Origin: Hymenobacter duratus | GTDB taxonomy: Bacteria; Bacteroidota; Bacteroidia; Cytophagales; Hymenobacteraceae | Assembly: GCF_014698995.1 (NCBI RefSeq) | Contig: NZ_JACWZZ010000001.1 | Span: forward strand, 1,074,501 to 1,138,500 | Direction of reading: 5' to 3' | Length of the DNA stretch: 64,000 nt | In this document: one piece after another, positions 31,983 through 40,603 of the stretch | How the letters are laid out: every line of letters starts with the position of its first letter | How positions within the stretch are numbered: position 1 is the stretch's first letter | Made by a program: the position numbers and the translations under genes | Notes under the pieces: generated by a model | Seen by the model: the letters and a program-made list of their open reading frames with translations, nothing else | Told to the model about the DNA's origin: nothing | Databases searched by the model: none

Positions 31983-32798
31983 CTACGGAACCACCGTGAG
32001 GCGCACCACGCGAGTGTCTACGTCGCCGTTGTCGAAGAAGTCTTGCTCGAAGAGAATGGTTTTGTTGTCGAGCCAGCGGGGCTGGGTGCAGCCCCACTCG
32101 GTTTGCCGTTCCCAAAGCAGCCGGAGCGTGGTGCCATCCACCGACCAGAGCTGCAGGCCGCTGGGCTCGTAGCGGGCCAGCACATCGGAATTGCCACATA
32201 CGAAATGCCGGCCATCGGGCGCAACAGCCGGTGGGCTCCAGATGCGGGTGCGGCGGCCAGTGCGCTGGTCAACCAGCATGAAATAGCCACCTTCATACAA
32301 GTGTACCGATACCAGCCATTGATGAATAGTGGGCAGGCTGGATAGGTATTCGTAGCCGACGTTGGCATCGGGGTTTTCCGTCGGGTTGTTGCGCAATTGC
32401 AGCGGCTTGGCCTTGCTGGGATATAGCCAGAGCGTATTACCGCTGCGGCGCACCGTTTTGCCGGCAGTACGCAGGCGCTGTCGTTCTTCGGCCGCAAAAT
32501 CGAAGGCCTCCTCTTCTTCGGCAGAGGCAGGTACAGCAGGCAGCACCAGCGGCTGCGGCAGCCGCTCATACACCCCGCGCGACGCCTGATGAATCGGGAG
32601 GACGCGGCCGGGCACCTGGACCAGCGTATCGAGGTGGCCGAGACGGTAGATGCGCGGCGGCTGCGGCCGGGGCAGCCGGGGCGTGGGTGCCATTACGGGT
32701 ACGCCGGGCTGGCTCCGCTCGGTGGGGCCGCGGAAGGAACAACTCAACAAAAGCACTGCCAGTGGCAAAACCACTACTAGTGCGCGAAGCCGGAACAT
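31983..32798 (-). CDS. hypothetical lipoprotein
   Basis: A 271-residue protein with a lipoprotein signal: MFRLRALVVVLPLAVLLLSC, so Cys20 is probably lipidated. A Pro/Arg-rich linker (TPRLPRPQPPRIYRLG) is followed by a beta-rich part with TIHQWLVSVHLYEGGYFMLV, SPPAVAPDGRHFVCGNSDVL, YEPSGLQLWSVDG and WLDNKTILFEQDFFDNG, which recalls a partial beta-propeller. No family recognised. It lies 24 bp downstream of the M61 peptidase gene on the same strand and is probably cotranscribed with it. Confidence 0.65.
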   Translation of the reverse strand: MFRLRALVVVLPLAVLLLSCSFRGPTERSQPGVPVMAPTPRLPRPQPPRIYRLGHLDTLVQVPGRVLPIHQASRGVYERLPQPLVLPAVPASAEEEEAFDFAAEERQRLRTAGKTVRRSGNTLWLYPSKAKPLQLRNNPTENPDANVGYEYLSSLPTIHQWLVSVHLYEGGYFMLVDQRTGRRTRIWSPPAVAPDGRHFVCGNSDVLARYEPSGLQLWSVDGTTLRLLWERQTEWGCTQPRWLDNKTILFEQDFFDNGDVDTRVVRLTVVP

Positions 32799-32822
32799 GG
32801 GAGTAGAGATAAAACGCCGCGC

Positions 32823-34559
32823 TTAGAATTCCTGCTTTATCCAGCTCTTAAAACTGGCCTGCTGCTCGGCAGTAGCCTCCGGGAGCTTTTCGATGGTAAT
32901 CTTCTGCCAGAACCGCTGGCCTTCCTGCGCCGTCAGCGGCACGGTTAGCAGCCGGTTCTGGCGGAATACACTGACTTCATAGTGATGCTCGGGGCTGCTG
33001 GAAAGCAAGCTCTGCAGGTTCATGTCCACGCGGCGCCCGTTCACGGCCACTATCTCATCATCTACAGTGAAAGCCGCAGCGGCTGGGGAGCCGGGCAGAA
33101 TGTCCGTGACTTCCGTCCGCTCGTTTTTCACCACCGTTCGGAAGCCGAATAGGCCTTCCGAAGCCGACATGTTTTCCTCGATGCGCAGCGTGCAGCCTAC
33201 AAAGCTCAGCGCCTTATCCAGCGGCTCTTCCAGCGGCGCCGTGCCATAAATGAACTTGTCAAAATAGGCCGTCATGTCGCGCCCGGCCACGTCCATTACA
33301 ATGCGGCGGTAGTCGTCCTCAGTATAACCAATGCCGGTTTTGCCGAACTCTTCCCACAGGCGGCGCATCACATCATCGAGGCTGCGCTGGTGCTGGGAAA
33401 GGCGGCGCAGCGTGAGGTCGAGCAGCAGCGCCACCAGCGCCCCTTTATGATAAACCGATACTTTGCGGTCCGGAATGCCGGGCTTGTAGCCGTCTAGCCA
33501 CAGGTCCATGCTGGCATCGGCCAGAGAAAGATGGTGGCGGCCGTAGTCGTCGTAGTGCTTGCGCAGCACGGTGTTCAGTTCCGCAAAATACTGCTCAGCG
33601 GTACGCACTTGGGCGCGGGCCAGCAGATACTCGCCGTAGTACGTCGTGATACCCTCCGCTATGAAGCAGGTGCGGAAGTAGTTTTCCTTGGAGTAATCGT
33701 ACGGCTGCATCTCGGCGGGCCGGATGCTCTTAATATTCCAGGCGTGAAACAATTCGTGGCAGCTGACTCCCAGCAGCTCCTTATACAGGCCTTCGGTCAT
33801 CAGCAGTTCGGCCGGGCCCAGCGTGATAACCGTGGAGTTGAGGTGTTCTACGCCGTGGTAGTGCTTATAGGGCAGGATCTGGTTGAGGAAATGGTAGTCC
33901 TGCGCCGGAAACGAGCCAAACAGTGCCAGCTGCTCTTGGCTGAAAGCCCGAAAATCCGTCACCAGCCGCTGCCAGTCTGGGGCGCACTCGCCCTGAATCC
34001 AGATGTAGAAGGGTAGGCCCTGCACCTCATAGTTGCGGTACTGGAGCGTGGGGCTGGCAATCAGGGGCGAATCAGCGAGGTGGTCGAAACTCTGGGCCTG
34101 CAAGGTGTTAGGTCCGCTCTGGGGCAAGCCACACGCCAGCTGCCAGCCATCGGGCAGCTGCAGCTGTACCTGGCAGGGTTCGTGCTGTCGGCCTTCCACG
34201 TACATAAAGCCCTGCACCGGATTCAGGTAGAGTTGCGTTTCATCGAGCCAGGAGCCGCCGGCATCCATCTGGTGCGCATAGAAGTTGTAGCGCACCTGCA
34301 CCGTCCGGCCCTTCGCCGATGCTACTTCCCACCGGTCCTTGGTGAGCTTACGGGTAGGCAAAACGTCCTGCGAAGCTGCATCCACTACCTCCACCCGCTG
34401 AATCTTCTGGGCGAAGTTCTGCAACTCGTAGCGCCCCGGCCGCCACGCCGGCAGTTGCAGTTCCACTGTTTCGGGGCCCGCGGCGGGCACCTCGAAGGTC
34501 ATATGCAGCTGCACGTAAAACGTAAGCGGGTTCTCAAACGAGACGTAGTAGTGAATCAT
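32823..34559 (-). CDS. M61 family glycyl aminopeptidase-like protein with PDZ
   Basis: A 578-residue metallopeptidase of family M61. The N-terminal beta domain (MIHYYVSFENPLTFYVQLHM) is followed by the zinc-binding CHELFHAWNIKSIRP, with His268 and His272 as ligands and Glu269 as base, then FIAEGITTYYGEY, whose Glu is the third ligand. A PDZ domain follows near 450-520 (TDILPGSPAAAAFTVDDEIV, NGRRVDM). There is no signal peptide, so it appears cytoplasmic. Family members cleave N-terminal Gly or acidic residues from peptides. A TACCTTCG box is at 34599-34606. It leads a two-gene operon with the lipoprotein. Confidence 0.92.
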   Translation of the reverse strand: MIHYYVSFENPLTFYVQLHMTFEVPAAGPETVELQLPAWRPGRYELQNFAQKIQRVEVVDAASQDVLPTRKLTKDRWEVASAKGRTVQVRYNFYAHQMDAGGSWLDETQLYLNPVQGFMYVEGRQHEPCQVQLQLPDGWQLACGLPQSGPNTLQAQSFDHLADSPLIASPTLQYRNYEVQGLPFYIWIQGECAPDWQRLVTDFRAFSQEQLALFGSFPAQDYHFLNQILPYKHYHGVEHLNSTVITLGPAELLMTEGLYKELLGVSCHELFHAWNIKSIRPAEMQPYDYSKENYFRTCFIAEGITTYYGEYLLARAQVRTAEQYFAELNTVLRKHYDDYGRHHLSLADASMDLWLDGYKPGIPDRKVSVYHKGALVALLLDLTLRRLSQHQRSLDDVMRRLWEEFGKTGIGYTEDDYRRIVMDVAGRDMTAYFDKFIYGTAPLEEPLDKALSFVGCTLRIEENMSASEGLFGFRTVVKNERTEVTDILPGSPAAAAFTVDDEIVAVNGRRVDMNLQSLLSSSPEHHYEVSVFRQNRLLTVPLTAQEGQRFWQKITIEKLPEATAEQQASFKSWIKQEF

Positions 34560-34734
34560 AGCCGGAAATAGGGGCGGAGCGGCGGCAAACCTGCTGCGAA
34601 GGTACGGCTATCCAGCCGAAAAAAGCGGATAGTATGTAGGGTTTGGTACGGTAAAACTGCCGCTTCATCTGACGCCAACGCCCTGAATTTTCAGCACATG
34701 TCGGTTGCTTGGCCCGGAAAAAGGCGGGCGAGGC

Positions 34735-34766
34735 TTTGTCTTTTCCAACTCAAGCTCTTACCTTTG
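34735..34766 (+). promoter_or_regulatory. consensus promoter of rpmH-rnpA
   Basis: TTTG at 34735-34738, a 20-bp spacer and TACCTTTG at 34759-34766, the full Bacteroidota consensus. The rpmH start is 36 bp after the -7 box. Confidence 0.85.
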
Positions 34767-34801
34767 CCGGCCCTACCTGTAATTGAGTCACCAGACATAC
34801 C

Positions 34802-34960
34802 ATGAAACGTACTTTTCAGCCCTCGCAGCGTAAGCGCCGCAACAAGCACGGGTTCCGCACCCGCATGGAATCCGCTAACGGCCGCAGCGTGCTGGCCCGC
34901 CGCCGTGCCAAAGGCCGCAAGCGCCTGACCGTATCCGACGAAGGCCGTCATAAGCGCTAA
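34802..34960 (+). CDS. rpmH: 50S ribosomal protein L34
   Basis: A 52-residue basic protein, [20 protein letters not shown]..., which is the universal L34 pattern ([17 protein letters not shown], GRxVLxRRRxKGRKRL). It is a structural protein of the large ribosomal subunit. The C-terminus is slightly extended ([10 protein letters not shown]). Together with rnpA and the S41 protease it forms a set often seen in Bacteroidota. Confidence 0.97.
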   Translation: MKRTFQPSQRKRRNKHGFRTRMESANGRSVLARRRAKGRKRLTVSDEGRHKR

Positions 34961-35003
34961 ACCGCTGTCGACGGCTGTGGCCGTGCCCTCCGAATCGTCT
35001 CCG

Positions 35004-35420
35004 ATGCCGGTGGAGCGCTCCTACTCGTTTCCGAAAGAAGAACACTTGTGCCGCAAAAAGCTCATAGAAGAGCTTTTCGGCCGGGGTTCTTCTTTTGGTT
35101 TATACCCGTTGCGGCTAGTTTGGCTGCCGGCTGAGGTGCGCACCGCGGCCCCGCCGCAAGTGCTGGTCAGCGTGAGCAAACGCAGTTTCAAGCGCGCCGT
35201 AGACCGCAACTATCTCAAGCGCCTATTGCGCGAGGCTTACCGCCTCAACAAGTACCGCCTGACAGAAGCCGAAAGTGGCCATGCTGTCGGGCTTTTGGCA
35301 ATTATCTACACCGGCAAAGAAAAAAAGCCTTTCACGCTGGTTGAAAAAAAATTAATTTCAGGGCTGGAGCGTTTGCTGACCGACGCAACCCCGCAAGCCG
35401 GGGAAGTGTCTGCTTTGTAG
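35004..35420 (+). CDS. rnpA: ribonuclease P protein component
   Basis: The protein part of RNase P, which matures the 5' ends of tRNAs. The 138-residue product starts MPVERSYSFPKEEHLCRKKL, with the family's RNR-like core given by VSVSKRSFKRAVDRNYLKRL and LREAYRLNKYRL; the sequence KRAVDRNYLKRLLREAYR corresponds to the RNA-binding motif. The ATG at 35004 is preferred; GTG codons at 34977 and 34983 in the same frame are alternatives and would make it 8 to 9 residues longer. It lies 43 bp after rpmH and shares its promoter. Confidence 0.92.
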   Translation: MPVERSYSFPKEEHLCRKKLIEELFGRGSSFGLYPLRLVWLPAEVRTAAPPQVLVSVSKRSFKRAVDRNYLKRLLREAYRLNKYRLTEAESGHAVGLLAIIYTGKEKKPFTLVEKKLISGLERLLTDATPQAGEVSAL

Positions 35421-35448
35421 GGTCGTTTATCTGCTCCTTTCCCTGTCT

Positions 35449-37140
35449 ATGCGCAACAAGTCTATACTGGCCGGTACCCTCCTTGGTGGGGCTGCGCTTC
35501 TGGTTTCCTTTCGCTCCGACAACGAGCGATACTTCGAAATCGCCAAAAACCTGGACATTTTCGCCACCCTTTTCAAAGAGGTGAATACCTACTACGTGGA
35601 CGAGGTGCCGCCAGCCAAGCTGGTAAAAACAGGTATCGATGCCATGCTCAAGTCGCTGGATCCGTATACCAACTACATTCCGGAAGACGACATTGAGGAT
35701 TTCCGGACCATGACGACGGGCCAGTATGGCGGCATTGGGGCGGTGGTGGTGAAGCGCAACGGCAAGACCGTAGTGCAGGCTGCCTATGAAGGCTATCCGG
35801 CTCAGAAAGCCGGTCTGCTACCCGGCGACGAGATTCTGACTATCAACAATGTGAATGTTGAGAAGAAGAATAATGCCGATATCAGCAAGCTGCTGAAGGG
35901 GCAGGCCAACTCGCAGGTGAAGCTGATGGTGACCCGCTACGGCCAAGATGCACCAGTCGCCATCGACATTACCCGCGACAAGATTCAGGTGGATAATGTG
36001 CCGTATTACGGCATGCTCACCACCGATATTGGCTACTTCCAGCTGTCGGGCTTCACGGTAGACGCCGGCAAAGAAGTGCGGATGGCTCTCACCAAGCTCA
36101 AGGAGCAGGGGGCCAAGAAAATCGTGTTTGATATCCGCGACAATCCGGGTGGCCTGCTCAACGAGTCGGTGAATATTGCCAATCTGTTTGTGGATAAAGG
36201 CCTCGACATCGTGAGCACCAAAGGCAAGGTGTCGGACTGGAACAAGACGTATAAGGCGCTGGACGTGCCGCTTGATACTCAGATTCCCGTCGTAATCATC
36301 ACAAGCAACCGTTCGGCTTCAGCCTCCGAAATCGTATCAGGGGTGCTGCAGGACTATGACCGTGCCGTGGTGGTGGGAGAGCGGACGTTTGGCAAGGGCC
36401 TTGTACAGGCTACCCGGCCCTTGAGCTACAACTCGCAGCTGAAGGTAACAACGGCCAAATACTATATCCCGAGCGGCCGCTGCATCCAGGAAATCGACTA
36501 CGCACACCGCGCCGACGATGGTACGCTGGGTAAGGTGCCGGACTCGTTGCGCACGGCCTTCAAAACGCAGGCCGGCCGTACCGTGTACGACGGCGGCGGC
36601 GTGGCGCCTGACGTGGAAGTACAGGAGCGGGAAATTGCGGACATCACGCGGGTGCTGCTGCAAAAAAGCTACCTCTTCGACTATGCTACCCGCTACCGTT
36701 CCGAGCACCAAAGCATTGCGCCGGCCCGGCAGTTTAAGCTCACTGATGCTGAGTACGCGAAGTTTACTGACTACCTGAAGGGTAAGGACATAAGCTACAG
36801 CACCAACGCCGAAAAGGCCCTTACCGACCTCACCAAAAAGGTAAAAGACGAGAAGCACTACGATGATGTGAAAACCGAGTTGGAAGCTATGCGCCGCAAG
36901 GTGAGCACCAACAAAAGCAACGACCTGACCCGCTTCAAGCCCGAAATCAAGGATTTGCTGGAGCAGGAAATCGTGTCGCGCTACTACTTCCAGAAGGGCC
37001 AGATTGAAGCCACCTTCGACGACGACCCCAACATCCTGATGGCCGTGAATGTGCTCAACGACCCCAACCGCTACGCTGCCTTGCTTAAGCCTGGTGGCCA
37101 TGCCGCCAGCGCCACGAAGGGGGCGGGTACGGCCAAGTAA
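35449..37140 (+). CDS. S41 C-terminal processing peptidase (Ctp/Tsp type)
   Basis: A 563-residue serine protease with one N-terminal hydrophobic segment (ILAGTLLGGAALLVSF) that would export or anchor it facing the periplasm. A PDZ domain (GIGAVVVKRNGKTVVQAAYE, GYPAQKAGLLPGDEILTINN) lies near 95-165. The catalytic part contains IVFDIRDNPGGLLNESVNIA and TSNRSASASEIVSGVLQDYD, with the nucleophile Ser near 290 (second S of SASASE), and GERTFGKGLVQ bearing the Lys general base. A C-terminal region of about 180 residues (after residue 390) is typical of Bacteroidota members. It processes or degrades envelope proteins. It follows rnpA by 28 bp and is followed by a terminator. Confidence 0.94.
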   Translation: MRNKSILAGTLLGGAALLVSFRSDNERYFEIAKNLDIFATLFKEVNTYYVDEVPPAKLVKTGIDAMLKSLDPYTNYIPEDDIEDFRTMTTGQYGGIGAVVVKRNGKTVVQAAYEGYPAQKAGLLPGDEILTINNVNVEKKNNADISKLLKGQANSQVKLMVTRYGQDAPVAIDITRDKIQVDNVPYYGMLTTDIGYFQLSGFTVDAGKEVRMALTKLKEQGAKKIVFDIRDNPGGLLNESVNIANLFVDKGLDIVSTKGKVSDWNKTYKALDVPLDTQIPVVIITSNRSASASEIVSGVLQDYDRAVVVGERTFGKGLVQATRPLSYNSQLKVTTAKYYIPSGRCIQEIDYAHRADDGTLGKVPDSLRTAFKTQAGRTVYDGGGVAPDVEVQEREIADITRVLLQKSYLFDYATRYRSEHQSIAPARQFKLTDAEYAKFTDYLKGKDISYSTNAEKALTDLTKKVKDEKHYDDVKTELEAMRRKVSTNKSNDLTRFKPEIKDLLEQEIVSRYYFQKGQIEATFDDDPNILMAVNVLNDPNRYAALLKPGGHAASATKGAGTAK

Positions 37141-37162
37141 AACATAGTGATACGGCTTAGTC

Positions 37163-37198
37163 AATAAAAAGCAGGTTCTTCGGGCCTGCTTTTTTATT
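37163..37198 (+). terminator. terminator of the S41 protease gene
   Basis: AATAAAAAGCAGG and CCTGCTTTTTTATT pair around TTCTTCGGG. It lies 23 bp past the stop and closes the rpmH-rnpA-S41 unit. Confidence 0.88.
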
Positions 37199-37209
37199 TA
37201 ATCCGCTCA

Positions 37210-37845
37210 ATGGAAGACAGACATCAGTATCTCACCGCAATGCTGAGTAGACAGTCAGTTATTGAACAAGCTATTCAGGATGACACGGTTTTAGCTGACC
37301 TGACACTCGACCAAAGTAAGGCCCTCGCCTTGGCCGAACGACTTACGGTTATAAAATCAGGATCGGCAATGAGTCGCGCTAGTTTTATTTGGCAGCAAAT
37401 TCAGGGACGGGCCACGAAGGAGTGGTTCGAAGAGTGGTGCGACATATGGGGGATACCAGCTTTTCAAGAGCAGTTGGTAGATGTTTCTGATTTTAGGAAT
37501 GGTTTTATGTGGCGCTTCCGCGACCATACGACGTCGTGGTCTGAAAATCAATATGCATTGGAATGGTTTCTAACATCGATAGAGGCGCAAACTGTCACTC
37601 GTTACGAGTTGTGGAGTTGCGATAACGGCCTCAATGAATGCATTGAGGAGATTACAGGCAATTACAAATACATATTGCAGGCTCTACTAGAGGCAGGCGT
37701 GTACGAAGTGCTGATTAGTCCGATATTCACCTCTGAAGAGTTGACCAGCTTTGTTGAAGAATTTGATGAAGATGAGCATGATTTTGAGCTAGAAGAGATA
37801 CTAGAGGATTATATCAGCCGTAACCCGAACTTTGTAGCTGAATAA
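37210..37845 (+). CDS. AT-rich orphan, acidic hypothetical protein
   Basis: A 211-residue soluble protein with no signal peptide. It starts MEDRHQYLTAMLSRQSVIEQ and ends in a very acidic stretch (FVEEFDEDEHDFELEEILED). Trp and Glu are common (WFEEWCDIWGIPAFQEQLVD). No family recognised. Its G+C content and codon use (TTT, ATA, TTA, AAT) are clearly different from the GC-rich flanking genes, a sign of recent transfer or rapid evolution. Such acidic small proteins are frequent among immunity proteins, but no toxin gene is next to it, so this is only a thought. It lies between a terminator and tsaB, 12 bp before the latter. Confidence 0.7.
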   Translation: MEDRHQYLTAMLSRQSVIEQAIQDDTVLADLTLDQSKALALAERLTVIKSGSAMSRASFIWQQIQGRATKEWFEEWCDIWGIPAFQEQLVDVSDFRNGFMWRFRDHTTSWSENQYALEWFLTSIEAQTVTRYELWSCDNGLNECIEEITGNYKYILQALLEAGVYEVLISPIFTSEELTSFVEEFDEDEHDFELEEILEDYISRNPNFVAE

Positions 37846-37857
37846 ACGCACTATTTC

Positions 37858-38556
37858 ATGCCCCACCTCATTCTCTCCCTCGAAACCTCTTCGCCTGTTT
37901 GCTCCGTGGCGCTGCACCGGCTGGACGATGGGGCATTGGTAGGGCAGTCGGAGCTGCGGCTGGAAAAGTCACATTCGTCACACCTAAGTGTGCTTATCAG
38001 CCAGCTGCTGGAAAACACGCTGCACACGCTACAGGATGTAGCGGCCGTGGCCGTGAGCGACGGGCCGGGCTCCTACACGGGGCTGCGGATTGGAGCGGCT
38101 GCCGCCAAGGGCCTGTGCTACGCGCTGGACATTCCACTGATAGCCGTGAATACGCTGGCGGCGCTGGCCCGACAGGTAGCCGCTGTTACCGTGCCCACCG
38201 AAAACCTGCTGCTGTGCCCCATGCTGGACGCGCGCCGCATGGAAGTCTACACCGCCCTCTACCGCCCCGATGGGACGGAGGTGCTGGCTCCCACGCCCCT
38301 GATTCTCGATGAAACGGCGCTGGCCGAACAAATGGCCCACCACCGCTTGTTATGCTTCGGAAACGGCGCGGCCAAGTTCCGGCCGCTTGTTCAGGACCAG
38401 TTTACCGTAGGGTTTCTGGCTGGCATCGAGCCCTCGGCGGTAGCCGTGGGGGCAATGGCAGTAGAAGCTTACAAGCGGGCTGAGTTCCGGGATGTGGCCT
38501 ACTACGAGCCATTTTATATGAAAGAAGTGTACACCACTACCCCGAAAGCGAAGTAG
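37858..38556 (+). CDS. tsaB: tRNA threonylcarbamoyladenosine biosynthesis protein TsaB
   Basis: TsaB is the non-catalytic partner of TsaD in making t6A at position 37 of ANN-decoding tRNAs. The 232-residue product starts MPHLILSLETSSPVCSVALH (the ASKHA phosphate-1-like motif), then has HSSHLSVLISQLLENTLHTL and SDGPGSYTGLRIGAAAAKGL, the GPGSFTGLRIG hallmark near 63-80, and IPLIAVNTLAALARQV. LLCPMLDARRMEVYTALY follows, as in other TsaB proteins. The start at 37858 is the only ATG that gives the family N-terminus. The next gene begins 30 bp later. Confidence 0.94.
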   Translation: MPHLILSLETSSPVCSVALHRLDDGALVGQSELRLEKSHSSHLSVLISQLLENTLHTLQDVAAVAVSDGPGSYTGLRIGAAAAKGLCYALDIPLIAVNTLAALARQVAAVTVPTENLLLCPMLDARRMEVYTALYRPDGTEVLAPTPLILDETALAEQMAHHRLLCFGNGAAKFRPLVQDQFTVGFLAGIEPSAVAVGAMAVEAYKRAEFRDVAYYEPFYMKEVYTTTPKAK

Positions 38557-38586
38557 TGCCGCAACGGCGCAATGCCACCCAATAAC

Positions 38587-39108
38587 ATGGAAGATATCCT
38601 CATCAACCGCGTCGCCACCAGCGCCCTCACGTCGCTGAACCTGGAGGAGCTGCTGCACCCCGGCGAGCGGGTCGTGTATGACATCAAGGACAACCTGTTT
38701 CATGGCCTGATGCTGCGTGAAAAGGACCTGCGCGAATTCGTGAAAACCCACGACTGGAGCCAGTACGATGGCAAAAACGTGGCTATCATCTGCTCCGCTG
38801 ATGCCATTGTGCCGACTTGGGCCTACATGCTGCTGGCCTCCAAGCTGCAGGGCCACGCTCACCGCTACGTGTTCGGCAGCCTGGAAGCACTGGAGCAGGA
38901 GCTGTTCCAGGAAGCCATTGCCGCCATCGACGCCGAGCAGTACCGCGACGCGAAAGTGGTGGTGAAAGGCTGCGGCGAAAAAGAAGTGCCCACCTACGCC
39001 TACGTGGCTATTATGCAAAAACTGCTGCCCGTAGTGAGCAGCGTGATGTATGGCGAGCCGTGCAGCACCGTGCCGCTCTACAAGCGCCCCAAAACCAGCG
39101 CGGCATAG
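38587..39108 (+). CDS. DUF2480 family protein
   Basis: A 173-residue soluble protein, MEDILINRVATSALTSLNLE..., with HPGERVVYDIKDNLFHGLML, REKDLREFVKTHDWSQYDGK, NVAIICSADAIVPTWAYMLL, VVVKGCGEKEVPTYAYVAIM and a C-terminal CSTVPLYKRPK. This agrees with DUF2480, a family limited largely to Bacteroidota, function unknown. The DAIVPTWAYMLLA and Cys/His residues might bind a metal, but that is a guess. The start at 38587 is preferred over 38572. It follows tsaB by 30 bp. A hairpin at 39138-39161 without a T run lies downstream. Confidence 0.85.
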   Translation: MEDILINRVATSALTSLNLEELLHPGERVVYDIKDNLFHGLMLREKDLREFVKTHDWSQYDGKNVAIICSADAIVPTWAYMLLASKLQGHAHRYVFGSLEALEQELFQEAIAAIDAEQYRDAKVVVKGCGEKEVPTYAYVAIMQKLLPVVSSVMYGEPCSTVPLYKRPKTSAA

Positions 39109-39137
39109 CGTTTCATAGCTTGCCAGAGTATAGGGAG

Positions 39138-39161
39138 GCCCGGCAGTGTATCTGCCGGGCC
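39138..39161 (+). terminator. hairpin without T run
   Basis: GGCCCGGCAG and CTGCCGGGCC pair around TGTAT, 30 bp past the DUF2480 gene. It lacks the T run expected of an intrinsic terminator, so its effect is uncertain. Confidence 0.45.
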
Positions 39162-39280
39162 GTCGTGCGTCTGTGGCTGTACTGAAAGCAATCCAGGCAG
39201 GCCTATAAGCTACCTGCAGCAGCACAAAACCTATTCGTAGGATGGGTTTGTGCATCTTTGGCCGCGAAATCATTTTCTCC

Positions 39281-40579
39281 ATGCCCCAGGCTTCTCCCTA
39301 CAAAATCAGCGTTCTGACCGGTATATCCATTGTGGTGGCCAACATGGTCGGGACGGGAGTTTTCACCAGTCTCGGGTTTCAGGTAGTGGATATCAAATCC
39401 GGCTTTGCGCTGCTGATGCTGTGGGCCGTGGGTGGCGTGGTGGCCTTGTGCGGGGCGCTGAGCTACGGTGAGCTGGCGGCGGCGCTGCCCCGCTCGGGCG
39501 GCGAGTATCACTATCTGTCGTGCATCTACCATCCGGCCGTGGGATTTTTGTCGGGGTGGGTGTCGGCTACGGTGGGGTTTGCGGCGCCCACGGCGCTGGC
39601 GGCTATGGCGCTGGGCAAATACGCGGGCAGCGTGTGGCCGGGCCTGCCGCCACTGTTGCTGCCGGTGGCTGTGGTGCTGGCCCTTACGGCGGTGCATGCC
39701 ACCAGCCGCCAGGCCGGTAGCCGCCTGCAGGTACTCGTGACGGCCGTGAAAGTGCTGGTGCTGGTGGCCTTTATCGGGGTGGGGCTGGTGGTGGCAGTAC
39801 CGCAGCCGCTGTCGTTTGCGCCCACGAAGCTGGCGGCGCAGGAGCTGCTGAGTCCGGCGTTTGCGGTGTCGTTGGTGTTCGTGTCGTATGCTTATTCGGG
39901 CTGGAACGCGGCCGTGTATGCCACTGGCGAAGTGCACGAGCCGCAGCGCACCCTGCCGCGCATTCTGCTCACGGGCACCGCGCTGGTCATGGCGCTGTAT
40001 GTGGCCCTCAACTTCGTATTTCTGTATTCGACGCCGCTCAACCAGCTGGAAGGGCAGGCCGAAGTGGGCTTTATTGCGGGCACGCAGCTATTCGGGGTGG
40101 AGGGCGGCCGGCTCATGGGCGGCCTGATTGCCGCCCTTCTGGTGTCCACTATCAGCGCCATGATTTTTGCCGGCCCGCGCATCGTGCAGGTGATGGGCGA
40201 AGATTTGCCGCCGCTCCGGCCGCTGGCGCACCTGAGTCCGGCGGGCATTCCGGTGCGGGCCATGCTGCTGCAAACGGGCCTCACGCTGCTGTTCATCGTC
40301 ACGGCTACCTTCGAGCAAGTGCTGCTCTACGCCGGTTTCGTGCTCAACCTGTTCACGTTTCTGACGGTGCTGGGGCTGTTTGTGCTGCGCTGGCGGCAGC
40401 CGACTCTGCCGCGGCCCTACCGCGCCTGGGGCTACCCCGTCACGCCGCTGCTGTTTCTGGCCCTCAGCGCCTGGACGCTCTGGTTTATCATCCACGACAA
40501 GCCCACCGAATCCCTCTACGGCCTGCTGACGGTGCTGGCGGGCCTGGTACCGTATGCGCTGAGCCGCCGTCGAGCCTGA
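39281..40579 (+). CDS. APC family amino acid permease
   Basis: A 432-residue inner-membrane transporter of the amino acid-polyamine-organocation superfamily. It starts MPQASPYKISVLTGISIVVA, and the first helix contains the unwound-substrate motif VVANMVGTGVFTS near 18-30. About twelve membrane helices follow, with ALCGALSYGELAAALPRSGG (the family's conserved helix 2-3 loop), SYAYSGWNAAVYATGEVHEP and LPRILLTGTALVMALYVALN. The substrate cannot be read. The ATG at 39281 is chosen; the upstream ATG at 39242 lies before a CATCTTTG box (39253-39260) that is likely the promoter. It is followed closely by the HD-protein gene. Confidence 0.9.
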   Translation: MPQASPYKISVLTGISIVVANMVGTGVFTSLGFQVVDIKSGFALLMLWAVGGVVALCGALSYGELAAALPRSGGEYHYLSCIYHPAVGFLSGWVSATVGFAAPTALAAMALGKYAGSVWPGLPPLLLPVAVVLALTAVHATSRQAGSRLQVLVTAVKVLVLVAFIGVGLVVAVPQPLSFAPTKLAAQELLSPAFAVSLVFVSYAYSGWNAAVYATGEVHEPQRTLPRILLTGTALVMALYVALNFVFLYSTPLNQLEGQAEVGFIAGTQLFGVEGGRLMGGLIAALLVSTISAMIFAGPRIVQVMGEDLPPLRPLAHLSPAGIPVRAMLLQTGLTLLFIVTATFEQVLLYAGFVLNLFTFLTVLGLFVLRWRQPTLPRPYRAWGYPVTPLLFLALSAWTLWFIIHDKPTESLYGLLTVLAGLVPYALSRRRA

Positions 40580-40603
40580 TCCTGTTCTTTTCACTGTTCT
40601 GCT

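Noticed and set aside
34735..35420. Replication origin near rpmH
   Set aside because: rpmH-rnpA lies near oriC in some bacteria, but dnaA, gyrB and a DnaA-box cluster are not seen here.
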